64,000 bases of DNA, from positions 5,208,001 to 5,272,000 of the forward strand of contig NZ_CP119757.1 in assembly GCF_029320955.1 (NCBI RefSeq). The letters are read 5' to 3'. Position 1 is the first letter of the stretch. Every line of letters begins with the position of its first letter. The position numbers and the translations under genes are program-made. Positions 25,472-34,348 of the stretch are shown here, in pieces. Below the pieces are notes generated by a model. It searched no databases and was not told where the DNA came from. It worked only from the letters and a program-made list of their open reading frames with translations. Source of the DNA: Flavobacterium sp. YJ01 (lineage in GTDB: Bacteria; Bacteroidota; Bacteroidia; Flavobacteriales; Flavobacteriaceae).

Positions 25472-27535
25472 ATGGAACACAAGCATAAATACGATAAAGA
25501 CGGAAAACAGATCTGCTGCACCCAGACCGAGAAGGTTTACACCCAGGCAGGAGCTGAGAAGCTTCTGAAAGGGCACAGCGCCGATGATGGGCACAAGCAT
25601 GCGCACAGTAAGGGCGACGGGCATAACCACAGCCACAGCGATGACGACGGACATGACCACAGCGGTGCGGAAGGAGGGCCTTTAAAGATGTTCCTCCCTT
25701 CGATAATATCGCTGGTTCTGCTTCTTGCGGCCATCTCGTTTGACAACTGGATAAAGCCGGATTGGTTTTTAGGCGCCCTGCGTTTCGCATGGTATCTCGC
25801 AGCCTATCTCATTGTCGGCTTTCCGGTTATCAGGGATGCCTTCAAAAGCATGGGCAAGGGTGAGATTTTCTCCGAATTCCTTCTTATGAGCATTGCCACG
25901 ATCGGGGCGTTCATTATCAAGGAATACCCTGAAGGAGTTGCCGTGATGCTTTTTTACGCTGTGGGGGAGGTATTCCAGACCCTGGCGGTGTCAAGAGCGC
26001 AGCGCAACATCAAAAGCCTTCTGGACCAGAGGCCTGATGAAGTGACCATCGTTGCTGATGGCAAAACCAAAAACATTAAGGCTGAAGAGGCGCAGATCGG
26101 CGACATCATCCAGCTGAAGCCTGGGGAAAAGCTGGGCCTTGACGGAGAGCTGCTGACCGAAAGCGCATCTTTCAATACGGCAGCCCTTACCGGGGAAAGC
26201 AAACCGGACACCAAGTCTAAAGGAGAGGCTGTTCTTGCGGGAATGATCAATCTGAATGTGGCTGCCCAAGTGAAGGTCACCGCGGCATTTACCGACAGCA
26301 AGCTCAGCAGGATACTGGAGCTTGTGCAGAATGCCACCTCGCAGAAGGCCCCTACGGAGCTTTTCATACGCAGGTTTGCCAAAATCTACACGCCAATCGT
26401 GGTTTTCCTGGCTATCGGAATCTGCCTGCTGCCTTATTTCTTTGTGGACAATTATGATTTCAGCAGCTGGCTTTACAGAGCCCTTGTCTTTCTTGTGATC
26501 TCCTGCCCGTGCGCGCTAGTGATTTCGATTCCCCTTGGCTATTTTGGCGGAATCGGTGCAGCGAGCCGAAACGGTATACTTTTCAAGGGAAGCAATTTCC
26601 TTGACGTAATGGCCTCGATACAGAACGTGGTTATGGATAAGACCGGGACGATGACAGAAGGGGTGTTCAAGGTGCAGGAAACGGTCTTCAAGCCAGAATT
26701 TGACAAGGACGAGATCCTAAAAATGGTCAATGCGATTGAGAGCATGAGCTCGCATCCCGTTGCCACGGCGATCCATGAATATGTCGGGGAGGTCGACAGT
26801 TCGATAAAACTGGAAAGCACTGAAGAAATTGCAGGGCATGGACTCAAGGCGGCCATCAACGGAAAAGAGCTGCTTGCGGGCAACTTCAAGCTTCTTGACA
26901 AGTTCGGCATTGCCTATGACGTCGATCCGACTTCGATAGTGTACACCACCATTGCGGTAAGCTACGACAGGAAATATGCGGGCTACATCACAATTGCCGA
27001 CAGCATCAAGGAAGACTCCCAGCTGACCATAGAGCTGCTGCATAAGCTTAATATCAAGGCAACGATGCTAAGCGGGGACAAGGGGAGCGTTGTGAAATAT
27101 GTGGCCGACAAGCTTGGCATAGACAATGCGTACGGCGACCTCCTTCCTGAGGACAAGGTAAACAAGGTTAAGGAGATCAAGTCGCAGTTTGGGACGGTTG
27201 CTTTTGTGGGAGACGGCGTGAATGACGCACCTGTTGTAGCCTTAAGCGATGCGGGGATTGCGATGGGAGGACTGGGAAGCGACGCCACCATTGAGACGGC
27301 GGACGTTGTCATACAGGACGACAAGCCTTCAAAGATACCGATGGCCATCAATATCGGCAGGCAGACCAAGAAGATCGTCTGGCAGAATATCACCCTTGCA
27401 TTTGTAGTGAAAGGGATAGTGCTCATCCTCGGAGCGGGCGGGCTTGCCACTATGTGGGAAGCGGTGTTTGCTGATGTCGGGGTGTCTCTGATTGCGATCC
27501 TTAATGCCGTGCGCATTCAGAAAATGAAATTCTAA
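25472..27535 (+). CDS. Zn/Cd/Co/Pb-type P1B ATPase with a His-rich N-terminus
   Basis: A 687-residue metal-exporting P-type ATPase. All core motifs are present: SCPCALVIS (residues 344-352), phosphorylation site DKTGTMTEG (Asp389), the P1B Ser-His-Pro locus (SMSSHPVATAIHE), TGES, and GDGVNDAPVVALSDAG. There is no CxxC HMA domain; instead the first 70 residues contain ICC and a His/Asp-rich tail (HKHAHSKGDGHNHSHSDDDG). CPC with the HEYVGE region and the His-rich tail fit the ZntA/CadA group (Zn, Cd, Co, Pb) rather than CopA. It expels divalent metal from the cytoplasm and complements the periplasmic RND exporter upstream. Start ATG 25472 is the first in frame. Confidence 0.93.
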   Translation: MEHKHKYDKDGKQICCTQTEKVYTQAGAEKLLKGHSADDGHKHAHSKGDGHNHSHSDDDGHDHSGAEGGPLKMFLPSIISLVLLLAAISFDNWIKPDWFLGALRFAWYLAAYLIVGFPVIRDAFKSMGKGEIFSEFLLMSIATIGAFIIKEYPEGVAVMLFYAVGEVFQTLAVSRAQRNIKSLLDQRPDEVTIVADGKTKNIKAEEAQIGDIIQLKPGEKLGLDGELLTESASFNTAALTGESKPDTKSKGEAVLAGMINLNVAAQVKVTAAFTDSKLSRILELVQNATSQKAPTELFIRRFAKIYTPIVVFLAIGICLLPYFFVDNYDFSSWLYRALVFLVISCPCALVISIPLGYFGGIGAASRNGILFKGSNFLDVMASIQNVVMDKTGTMTEGVFKVQETVFKPEFDKDEILKMVNAIESMSSHPVATAIHEYVGEVDSSIKLESTEEIAGHGLKAAINGKELLAGNFKLLDKFGIAYDVDPTSIVYTTIAVSYDRKYAGYITIADSIKEDSQLTIELLHKLNIKATMLSGDKGSVVKYVADKLGIDNAYGDLLPEDKVNKVKEIKSQFGTVAFVGDGVNDAPVVALSDAGIAMGGLGSDATIETADVVIQDDKPSKIPMAINIGRQTKKIVWQNITLAFVVKGIVLILGAGGLATMWEAVFADVGVSLIAILNAVRIQKMKF

Positions 27536-27797
27536 AGCAGGGAAAAGGGAGCACCCGCACTTAAATCTACATATTTGGCGCTTATTTTTTGCCGCAGGCC
27601 GCAGATGGGATCCATTGCATGGAGAACCGTCAGGCCATAGCGGCAAGGCTCCCTTTTGCCTGAATTCAGCTGCACTGAAGCCCTGGAGAACCGGGCTGGA
27701 CCGTGCATGCCTATAACTGAACAGGCAGTTCTGCCGGCAGCTTATGGCAAATTGAGCTGTATCTGCGGGTCGGGCTTCCGTTCGAATTCTACCCGAA

Positions 27798-28076
27798 ATG
27801 AAAAAACGACATAAAAAATACTATCCCAATATCCATAAAACCCCGAGGGGCCAGAAGGGAAGGCCTGTCAGAAGGAAAAACAAATATTCGGCGGTAAATA
27901 TAGGAAAGACGATCATACTTACGATTCTCGGCCTTGTGATAGTGCTGGGAATCATTGTTCGGGTCAGGCATTTCGTCCTGTACCACATACTGGACAAGCC
28001 CCATGAAAAGGCAACTGAAAAAGCTTTGGATAAGGGCATTGGCCGCAATAGCCTCACTCCAAACGGAGAATCCTGA
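27798..28076 (+). CDS. Small basic single-pass membrane protein, unknown
   Basis: A 92-residue protein with a strongly basic N-terminus (KKRHKKYYPNIHKTPRGQKG), one membrane segment (TIILTILGLVIVLGIIVRV) and a hydrophilic C-terminus. By the positive-inside rule the N-terminus would be cytoplasmic. No family is recognised. It is followed 28 nt later by a good terminator. The 262 nt between the ATPase gene and this one show no other gene. Confidence 0.6.
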   Translation: MKKRHKKYYPNIHKTPRGQKGRPVRRKNKYSAVNIGKTIILTILGLVIVLGIIVRVRHFVLYHILDKPHEKATEKALDKGIGRNSLTPNGES

Positions 28077-28105
28077 AAAAGGCGGAGGAAAATTGTTAAT
28101 TCAGA

Positions 28106-28132
28106 ACCGCAGGCCTTCCAAAAGCCTGCGGT
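28106..28132 (+). terminator. Hairpin terminator
   Basis: CCGCAGGC and GCCTGCGG form a perfect 8-bp GC-rich stem (an extra C lies inside the loop side) with a loop of about 9 nt, followed by TTTATT. It follows the 27798-28076 gene and likely ends the metal cluster transcript. Confidence 0.8.
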
Positions 28133-28186
28133 TTATTCCATATTTCCGGCCCTAATGCCGGAGAGCAACCCCAAAAGATATAAACT

Positions 28187-28411
28187 ATGAGAAAGCATTT
28201 GAATATTTCCGCTGTAATCCTTACCATCCTCAGGGATAACCCGGAGAGGGATTTCGCCCTGGATGAGCTTACGGCGCTGATTTTTCCCGATAGTCCTCCC
28301 CAGGATGAAAAGCGGAACCAGTCCGAGGTTCTCGATATGCTGATATTTCTGGATGACCAGAAGCTGGTGCTTCTCGATTTTGACACTGACCGCAGTTCGA
28401 TAGCAAAATAG
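28187..28411 (+). CDS. Small protein, possibly winged-helix-like, unknown
   Basis: A 74-residue soluble protein: helix ISAVILTILRDNPERDFALD, ELTALIFPD, then SEVLDMLIFLDDQKLVLLDF. The helix-turn-helix-strand order is compatible with a mini winged helix, but no family is recognised. It is flanked by a terminator on its left and a convergent gene on its right. Coding status rests on the composition and a plausible ATG. Confidence 0.55.
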   Translation: MRKHLNISAVILTILRDNPERDFALDELTALIFPDSPPQDEKRNQSEVLDMLIFLDDQKLVLLDFDTDRSSIAK

Positions 28412-28477
28412 CGGCTATGCCGCTGTGCCTGCAGAACAGCTCTGCAGGACGGAAAACCCAAAAAGGCGATGCCCATT

Positions 28478-29356
28478 CTAGACCAGCACGGTCAGTACTG
28501 CGGGAGCTACCGAGATCCTGCAGCTGTTGGTTCTGAGCTTGTAGTGTTCGCCGTCGATCTGGGCGTCGGTAAAAATCCTGTTGGGCATTTCCACGCACAG
28601 GTTCTGCACCAGATGGTGCTGGGCCTTTTTGAATCTGGAGACCGAGCGGTTCAGTATATGGTAGCCCAAGGCTATCTTTTCGATGAAGGAAAGCTCAGGT
28701 ATCAGCACCAGATTCAGCCTTCCGTCTGTGAGCATGGCATCCGGGGTAAGGCTCATGCTGTATCCCATTTCATTTGAATTGGAGACAAAAACCATAAATG
28801 GCCTGATGGGGATCACCCTGTCGTCAAAATAGACAACGGTGGGCTGCGCCTTATATTCGAAGCTGGAGGCGACAGCGGCCCTGATATAGGAAAAGAGCAT
28901 CCTTCCTGCGGAATGCTCGTATTTTTTGATGACCATGGCGTCAATGCCCACACCCGCATTGCTGAAAAAATAATGCTGGTTTATCCTTCCCGCATCAATG
29001 CGTATTTTTCTCCTATCCCTGATCACTTCAAGGGATTTTTCTATATCGTGGGGAATGTTCAGATGCGAGGCTAGGCCGTTTCCCGAACCCAGCGGGATGA
29101 TGCCCAATTCGACCCCCGTGCCTATCAGGCATGAGGCGACCTCATTGATGGTGCCGTCCCCGCCGCAGGCCACTATGATATCGGGATTCTGCTCCAGTGC
29201 GCTTGCGGTAAGGGAAAGCGCGTGCTTTTTTCGCAGGGTGTAATCGGCCCTGATCTTGAAGCGGTCGGCGGGAAAGAACTGCCTGATGTAAAGATCGGAC
29301 AGGCTGTGGCGTCCGTCTCCGGAGACGGGATTTATAATGAAATGTATATAGGTCAT
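28478..29356 (-). CDS. Diacylglycerol/lipid kinase (DagK/YegS-type)
   Basis: A 292-residue cytoplasmic, membrane-associated lipid kinase. Motifs: N-terminal IHFIINPVSGDG, the nucleotide-binding ACGGDGTINEVASCLIGTG, and LGIIPLGSGNGLASHLNIP, then FFSNAGVGIDAMVIKKYE and a late AQIDGEHY block; all are standard for the DAGK catalytic family. It would phosphorylate diacylglycerol to phosphatidic acid. The start lies 3 nt after the stop of the LtaS-like gene, so the two are cotranscribed. Head-group transfer by LtaS/EptA-type enzymes frees diacylglycerol, and this kinase would recycle it. Confidence 0.9.
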   Translation of the reverse strand: MTYIHFIINPVSGDGRHSLSDLYIRQFFPADRFKIRADYTLRKKHALSLTASALEQNPDIIVACGGDGTINEVASCLIGTGVELGIIPLGSGNGLASHLNIPHDIEKSLEVIRDRRKIRIDAGRINQHYFFSNAGVGIDAMVIKKYEHSAGRMLFSYIRAAVASSFEYKAQPTVVYFDDRVIPIRPFMVFVSNSNEMGYSMSLTPDAMLTDGRLNLVLIPELSFIEKIALGYHILNRSVSRFKKAQHHLVQNLCVEMPNRIFTDAQIDGEHYKLRTNSCRISVAPAVLTVLV

Positions 29357-29359
29357 CGC

Positions 29360-31318
29360 TTATTTTAGAAGTTTGTTTGTAAAAAGGTAATCGGCCGTCT
29401 GGTACCATGCTATGGTCTCCTCCAGAAAGCTTCTGTCCATCGCAAGGGGAGTGAGGCTGTTGTCGGATTTTTTCCAGCTGTAGAAGGCCTGCTTCTGCTG
29501 GTCGGAGAGAATCATCACCCTGCTGCCCTTCATCAGTGCCAGCTTGCGGTAGGTTCCCAGAAACGCGCGCTGCTCAAAATTCTGCGCAAGGACATCCCTT
29601 CCGAAGAAATCCGATTCATAATGCCATCTGAAGAGCGAAAAGACCGTCGGCCAGAGATCGATCTGCGAGCACTGCGCGCCTATCTTCCGATTTTCTGCTT
29701 CGGGCAGGTTTGCTATGAAAGCGGGTATATGGTAGTTGGCAATGTCAATCTCATCCTTCCCGGCGCTGCTGGCGCAGTGGTCCGCTATTATGATGAAGAC
29801 CGTATTTTTGTACCACGGCTTTTTGGATGCCTCGGCAAAGAGCCTTTTAAGTGCATAGTCCGCATATTTCACAGCGCCCTCGCGTCCTGTTCCCGACGGG
29901 ATGTCAATTCTGCCTGACGGATAGGTGTACGGCCTGTGGTTGGAGGTCGTCATTACAAAATTCAGGAACGGTTTTCCTTCCTTGTACTGCCGGTCGGCGG
30001 TGCTGAGCATTTTATTGAAGATATCCTCATCGCAGATACCCCAGGCATTCTCAAAGGTGACTTCGCTGTCTGCAATATTATGGCGCACGGTCTTGATCCG
30101 GTCGCTGAGCACGCTTCCGCGTCCGCGGTCGTATATGGTGAATCCGTTGCCTCCGAAATAGGAGTTCATGTTGTCGAAATAGCCGTCCCCGCCGTAAAAG
30201 AAGCTGCACTGGTAGTTTTTGGACCTAAAGACGTTGCTGATGGTAAAAAGGTTCTGGTTATCGGGCCTTTTTACGATGGACTGCCCTGGGGTCGGGGGGA
30301 TGCAAAGCGTAACGGCCTCCATTCCCCTTACGGTCCGGGTTCCGGTGGCGTACATATTATTGAAAAAGACGCTCTTCTGGGCAAGGCTGTCCAGGAAAGG
30401 GGTCAGGTTCTGCCTGTTTCCGAATTCATTCATAAAACCGGCGCTGAAGGACTCCATGAGCACAAATACGACGTTTTTCCTCTCAAGAGGGGTCTGGGCA
30501 TCCTTTATGCTGCGGTGGATCGAATAGCCTGTTGAGGCATAGGACACGGTGCTGTCGCGTAGTTTTGATTTTACGATGCCGAATGCCCTGTCATTGCTGA
30601 TGGTGGTGTAGAAGCGCTCGTATTTCATCTGATTGTTGCGGAAGGCGGCAAAAAAGGAATAGATCCCTGATTTGGAGATTTCGGAATTATAGCGGTTTGG
30701 GGACCATTCGGCCTGGCTGCTGGAGATAAAGGTGATATAAAAAGAAGCTGCCGCCGTAAAGACAAGCAGTATGGAAACCCTCTTCACTATGTCCGCATTA
30801 TGGGCGAATGCGGCAGCAAAGGCTTTTGATCTGTGGAAGGCAAAAAGGACAAGTGCCGTCACTGCCAGCACTGATGCAATCAGAAGCGGCAGGGGATAGG
30901 ACTCCTGTATATTGGCAATAACCTCATAGGTGTAGATCAGGTAGTCCACGGCAATAAAATTGAAGCGTGTCCTGAACTCATCCCAGAAGGTGATTTCAGC
31001 CAGAAAGGTGAAGACCAGAATAAATACGTTCACCGAGATAAAGAACCAGGTGATGGCCCTATCGGCGATGGAGCCGGTCCATCTGCCGGCAAATACGGTA
31101 TAGTATAGGACGGCGGGAAAAGAAATCAGGACAATGGTGCCCAGATCAAAGAAAAATCCGGTTAGCAGCGTGCGGGCGGCATCCAGGACATTTAGGGAAA
31201 CCTGATCGTGCTGCCAGATTAGAAATATAACTCTTAATAGCTGTGAAAATAATAAAAACCACGCAATAAAGTGAACCAGCAGCGCGTATCTGCCGGTTCT
31301 CAAAGACAATTTGCTCAT
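29360..31318 (-). CDS. LTA synthase-like (LtaS-type) phosphoglycerol/phosphoethanolamine transferase
   Basis: A 652-residue inner-membrane protein with five N-terminal membrane segments and an extracellular sulfatase-fold domain. Domain motifs: NVVFVLMESFSAGFMNEFG (metal-binding Glu), the nucleophile-region loop ATGTRTVRGMEAVT, NFVMTTSNHRPYTYPSG (His) and VFIIIADHCASSAGKDEID (Asp-His metal pair). It should transfer a phospholipid-derived head group to an envelope acceptor; the acceptor in a Gram-negative host is unknown. A 38-bp dyad element lies 20 nt upstream. First gene of a two-gene operon with the DAG kinase. Confidence 0.9.
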   Translation of the reverse strand: MSKLSLRTGRYALLVHFIAWFLLFSQLLRVIFLIWQHDQVSLNVLDAARTLLTGFFFDLGTIVLISFPAVLYYTVFAGRWTGSIADRAITWFFISVNVFILVFTFLAEITFWDEFRTRFNFIAVDYLIYTYEVIANIQESYPLPLLIASVLAVTALVLFAFHRSKAFAAAFAHNADIVKRVSILLVFTAAASFYITFISSSQAEWSPNRYNSEISKSGIYSFFAAFRNNQMKYERFYTTISNDRAFGIVKSKLRDSTVSYASTGYSIHRSIKDAQTPLERKNVVFVLMESFSAGFMNEFGNRQNLTPFLDSLAQKSVFFNNMYATGTRTVRGMEAVTLCIPPTPGQSIVKRPDNQNLFTISNVFRSKNYQCSFFYGGDGYFDNMNSYFGGNGFTIYDRGRGSVLSDRIKTVRHNIADSEVTFENAWGICDEDIFNKMLSTADRQYKEGKPFLNFVMTTSNHRPYTYPSGRIDIPSGTGREGAVKYADYALKRLFAEASKKPWYKNTVFIIIADHCASSAGKDEIDIANYHIPAFIANLPEAENRKIGAQCSQIDLWPTVFSLFRWHYESDFFGRDVLAQNFEQRAFLGTYRKLALMKGSRVMILSDQQKQAFYSWKKSDNSLTPLAMDRSFLEETIAWYQTADYLFTNKLLK

Positions 31319-31338
31319 AACTCAATAATAACTCAGCA

Positions 31339-31376
31339 AAGTTTACATTGCAATGTTGTAATCATTCTGAATTTTT
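31339..31376 (-). promoter_or_regulatory. 38-bp shared dyad element, copy 1 (upstream of LtaS-like gene)
   Basis: Plus-strand core TTACA-N9-TGTAA with flanking AAG on one side and CTGAATTTTT on the other. The same 38-bp layout occurs at 33542 and 36828 in the same orientation relative to a gene. Here it is 20 nt from the start codon, and in gene orientation it overlaps a TAAACTTTG promoter-like string. Probable binding site of the response regulator encoded at 32745. Confidence 0.6.
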
Positions 31377-31431
31377 GGTTTTTATTAAGAAATAAAGGCC
31401 GAGTTTATGAAAAATTATCTGCGAAGCCCTT

Positions 31432-32748
31432 TCAGCCATTCCTCCAGGGTGCCTGGCCGTTTGAAGAGCCCAGCGCGCGGCGCTGGAAACGAACGCTGAA
31501 GCTGTGCAGTCCCTTATAGAATGAATAGCTGACCCTCCAGCCGCTTATTTCGGCTATCTTCCTGATGATTGCCAGACCCAGTCCGGTGCCGTTTGCCGAG
31601 GTGCCGCCGTTAAAAAACCGGTTGAAGAGCTTTTCTATGGGCAGCGGCGAAGGCACTCCCGTGTTTAGGATCAGCAGCTCGTCGGGCATGGTCCTGATGA
31701 TGATATTCCCTCCGCTGCGGTTGTGCCGTATGGCATTGAGCACAAGGTTGTTGATCAGGATTTCCCCAAGGACAGGATTGCCATATATCTGCAGGCTTTC
31801 GGAGATCTGCATACTGATGGACACCTGCTTCTGGTCGGCCTGTTCGGTGAAGAAGTCCAGGTGCTTTTCAATATGGGCGTTGACCGAGATGGTGCTTTTA
31901 TCCAGATAGGCCTCATGCTCCATTTTGGAGAGCAGCAGCAGGTTTTTGTTGAGCCTGTTGAGTTTTGCCACATCCCTGCTCAGCGTGCCAAGCACGTGGG
32001 TCTGATCTTTGTTGAGATCCATCTGGAACAGGGTGTCGATCTTATTCTGGAACAGCGCTAGGGGGGTCTGAAGCTCGTGCGCCGCATTTTCCACAAATTC
32101 CCTCTGGCTTTTGTAGATGGCGGTATTTTTTTCAATGAGCGCCTCTAGGCTTCTGTTGAGGCGTTCAAATTCATCGATGTCTGATTTGATGAAATGGGGC
32201 GGCTTGCTTTTGTCTATCTCAAATTCATGTATCTGGTCCAGGGTGTTGTAGAAGGGCATCCAGCGTTTGGAGGCCGTCTTTTTGGAAAGCCACACAATGC
32301 CGATGAAAAGCACCAGCAGTATGAAGGTGAACATTCCGGCTATGCTGAATACCATGCGCTCCATTTCCAGAAGATGGATCTTCTCGGTGTAGGTGTATGT
32401 TTTGCCTGCAATCTGCACCGGCGCGTAGATGATGCGGAAAGGCTCCTTCTCTTCGGCAGTGGAATCCTCGACCATGGTGCCCACTATGGAATCTTTGGTG
32501 ACCCCCATATCGGGCAGGATGGTGAAATGCAGGTTGAACCTGTTCCAGGTCTTGATGTCCTCGGGTGTAAAATTCCTGCTGCTCTGATTCACGAAGGCGT
32601 TCTTGTGCTGCACGAGGACCTCTTCGGTTTCATAGATGTAGAGCCACTGGCTCACATAGTAGAATATCGGCGCGCAGATCAGCAGAATGGCTGCCGCCAG
32701 GATCAGAAAATCGCGGGTTGTTTTGCTGAGCAGTTTTTTTGTGTTCAT
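31432..32748 (-). CDS. Membrane sensor histidine kinase
   Basis: A kinase of 438 residues from ATG 32748, which overlaps the regulator stop as ATGA; an in-frame ATG at 32757 is also possible. Two membrane segments (FLILAAAILLICAPIFYYVS, MVFSIAGMFTFILLVLFIGI) flank a periplasmic sensor of about 110 residues. Then come HisKA (REFVENAAHELQTPLALFQN; His in AAHELQTP), N-box VLNAIRHNRSGG, and HATPase G-boxes (ILNTGVPSPLP, GTGLGLAIIRKIAEISGW). It phosphorylates the adjacent OmpR-type regulator. The loop between the membrane helices holds acidic residues and may sense cations or cationic peptides, as in PhoQ/PmrB; that is inference. Confidence 0.92.
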   Translation of the reverse strand: MNTKKLLSKTTRDFLILAAAILLICAPIFYYVSQWLYIYETEEVLVQHKNAFVNQSSRNFTPEDIKTWNRFNLHFTILPDMGVTKDSIVGTMVEDSTAEEKEPFRIIYAPVQIAGKTYTYTEKIHLLEMERMVFSIAGMFTFILLVLFIGIVWLSKKTASKRWMPFYNTLDQIHEFEIDKSKPPHFIKSDIDEFERLNRSLEALIEKNTAIYKSQREFVENAAHELQTPLALFQNKIDTLFQMDLNKDQTHVLGTLSRDVAKLNRLNKNLLLLSKMEHEAYLDKSTISVNAHIEKHLDFFTEQADQKQVSISMQISESLQIYGNPVLGEILINNLVLNAIRHNRSGGNIIIRTMPDELLILNTGVPSPLPIEKLFNRFFNGGTSANGTGLGLAIIRKIAEISGWRVSYSFYKGLHSFSVRFQRRALGSSNGQAPWRNG

Positions 32749-33419
32749 TTTTCCCATTTGTATCCTTCGCCGTAGACAGTTTTGATGTAGTCGCCGGAGC
32801 CTGCTTTGGCGAGTTTCTTTTTGAGGTTTTTAATATGGGCGTATATGAAGTCGTGGCTGTCGAGCATGTCGGCCATATCGCCTGAAAGATGCTCGGCAAT
32901 GGCGGATTTTGAAAGCACTTTATCATTATTTCCGATCAGGAACAGCAGCAGGTTGAGCTCCTTTCTGGTTAGCTCCAGCTTTTGGCCGCTGACCAGGACC
33001 GTTTTGGTGAAAACCTCAATCTGGATTTCCTTGAAGACCACCCTGTTGCTTCCCCTGAAATTCCTGCGCCTCACAAGGGCCTGCATCCTAACCAGCAGTT
33101 CGGCGAGGTGGAAGGGTTTGGTGAGGTAATCGTCGGCGCCAAGGCTGAAGCCCTCAATCCTTGCCTCAAGGGTCTCTTTGGCCGATATGATAATCACCCC
33201 GTCGGTCTTGTCCTTGCTCCTGAGCTCGCGCAATATGTCAAATCCGTCCCCGTCGGGAAGGCCAAGGTCAAGCAGTATGCAGTCATAATCGTAATTGTCA
33301 ATCTTGTGGATTGCCTGCACATAGCTGTGCGCTGTCTCGCATTTGACGCCTTCTCCCTTAAAATAGCCCTGTATGCTCTGAGCGATATCCTGCTCGTCTT
33401 CGATAATTAAAACCTTCAT
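32745..33419 (-). CDS. OmpR/PhoB-family response regulator
   Basis: A 224-residue two-domain regulator. Receiver: IIEDEQDIAQSI acidic pocket, phospho-acceptor Asp in CILLDLGLPDGDG, IIISAKE switch and DDYLTKPFHLAEL with the conserved Lys. C-terminal winged helix: LELTRKELNLLLFLIGNNDK, then DSHDFIYAHIKNLKKKLAK and the IKTVYGEGYKW end. It is the first gene of an operon with the histidine kinase. A copy of the 38-bp dyad lies 122 nt upstream of its start, and two more precede envelope-lipid operons, suggesting autoregulation and a local regulon. Confidence 0.94.
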   Translation of the reverse strand: MKVLIIEDEQDIAQSIQGYFKGEGVKCETAHSYVQAIHKIDNYDYDCILLDLGLPDGDGFDILRELRSKDKTDGVIIISAKETLEARIEGFSLGADDYLTKPFHLAELLVRMQALVRRRNFRGSNRVVFKEIQIEVFTKTVLVSGQKLELTRKELNLLLFLIGNNDKVLSKSAIAEHLSGDMADMLDSHDFIYAHIKNLKKKLAKAGSGDYIKTVYGEGYKWEK

Positions 33420-33541
33420 TGTAATCGGATTATATGCTGGTAACTGATCTGCGGGATAATAAATTTACTAAATTAGAACCGAATCCCATGCTGTCCCTGC
33501 CTAATTTTATCCCCGCTTATTCAGTTATTCCAAAAACCGCT

Positions 33542-33579
33542 AAGTTTACAATCCAATTTTGAATTTATTCTGAATTTTT
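33542..33579 (-). promoter_or_regulatory. 38-bp shared dyad element, copy 2 (upstream of the response-regulator gene)
   Basis: Same 38-bp layout as copies 1 and 3. The left half TTACAA is intact; the right half reads TTGAAT instead of TTGTAA, so this is the weakest dyad. It sits 122 nt from the regulator start codon. The reduced match may set weaker autoregulation. Confidence 0.5.
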
Positions 33580-33657
33580 AGGCATATTCCGTTTTTTAAC
33601 ATTTTAATCTCTGATTTGTGCGCATTAGCCGCCAGATGCGGCATTATCCGCATTGCC

Positions 33658-34308
33658 TTATTTCTGGACCATGCTTGAGATTATATTGATGCTCAATGCC
33701 AGGATGGTGGTATTGAACATAAAGGAGAGCACTCCGTGCACCAGTGCGGTGCGCCTTATCCTGCGGTCCAGTATGGCTACATCCGATACCTGGAAAGTGG
33801 TGCCGATCACAAAGGAGAAATAGACAAAGTCCAGATAGTCAGGTTCTCCCTTACCCGGAAAATCAAGGCCGTTCAGCGAATAGTGCAGATTGGCGTATTT
33901 AAAGGCAAAGGTAGTGTGGACAATTGCCCAAGCGGTTCCCACCGATGAAAGTGTCATCACCACATGCAGCGCCAGTTCGGGGCCTGTCTTCTGCTCGGCT
34001 GAAACATACAGAAGCACAATTCCCAAAAGGCTGACCGCTGTTGTAAGGAGCATGAAAAGGGAGAGCACTGCGCGTCCCGAATCCTGGTCTTTGGCATTTT
34101 TTTTGAGCTCATCCAGACGGCAGGTGAGAATGGTAAACCAGGAGAAGAACAGCTGGGTAAGGGAAAAAGCCAGCCAGACCGCCATGATGTGCACAGAGGG
34201 CCTGCTGGTTCCGATCTCAAGGACAATGGCCGTGAGCAGACCCGCCGATGCAGAAATTGCCAGCCTCGACCTGTTGCTGAGCCTGTTTATAAATACAGTT
34301 TTATTCAT
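33658..34308 (-). CDS. DUF1345 membrane protein
   Basis: A 216-residue inner-membrane protein with about five hydrophobic segments. The family signature is clear: STVGTAWAIVHTTFAFKYAN-like block (here SSVGTAWAIVHTTFAFKYAN), then GEPDYLDFVYFSFVIGTTFQ and VLSFMFNTTILALSINI. The GxxDYxDFxYFSFxIG motif resembles the selectivity-type region of a channel, but the function of DUF1345 is unknown. It lies between the two-component system and the EptA gene on the same strand. A GC-rich hairpin (ATGCGG/CCGCAT) just after its stop may be its terminator. Confidence 0.88.
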   Translation of the reverse strand: MNKTVFINRLSNRSRLAISASAGLLTAIVLEIGTSRPSVHIMAVWLAFSLTQLFFSWFTILTCRLDELKKNAKDQDSGRAVLSLFMLLTTAVSLLGIVLLYVSAEQKTGPELALHVVMTLSSVGTAWAIVHTTFAFKYANLHYSLNGLDFPGKGEPDYLDFVYFSFVIGTTFQVSDVAILDRRIRRTALVHGVLSFMFNTTILALSINIISSMVQK

Positions 34309-34348
34309 ATGAAATTAATTTTTTTGGCTGATGCCGATTGTTTGACTG

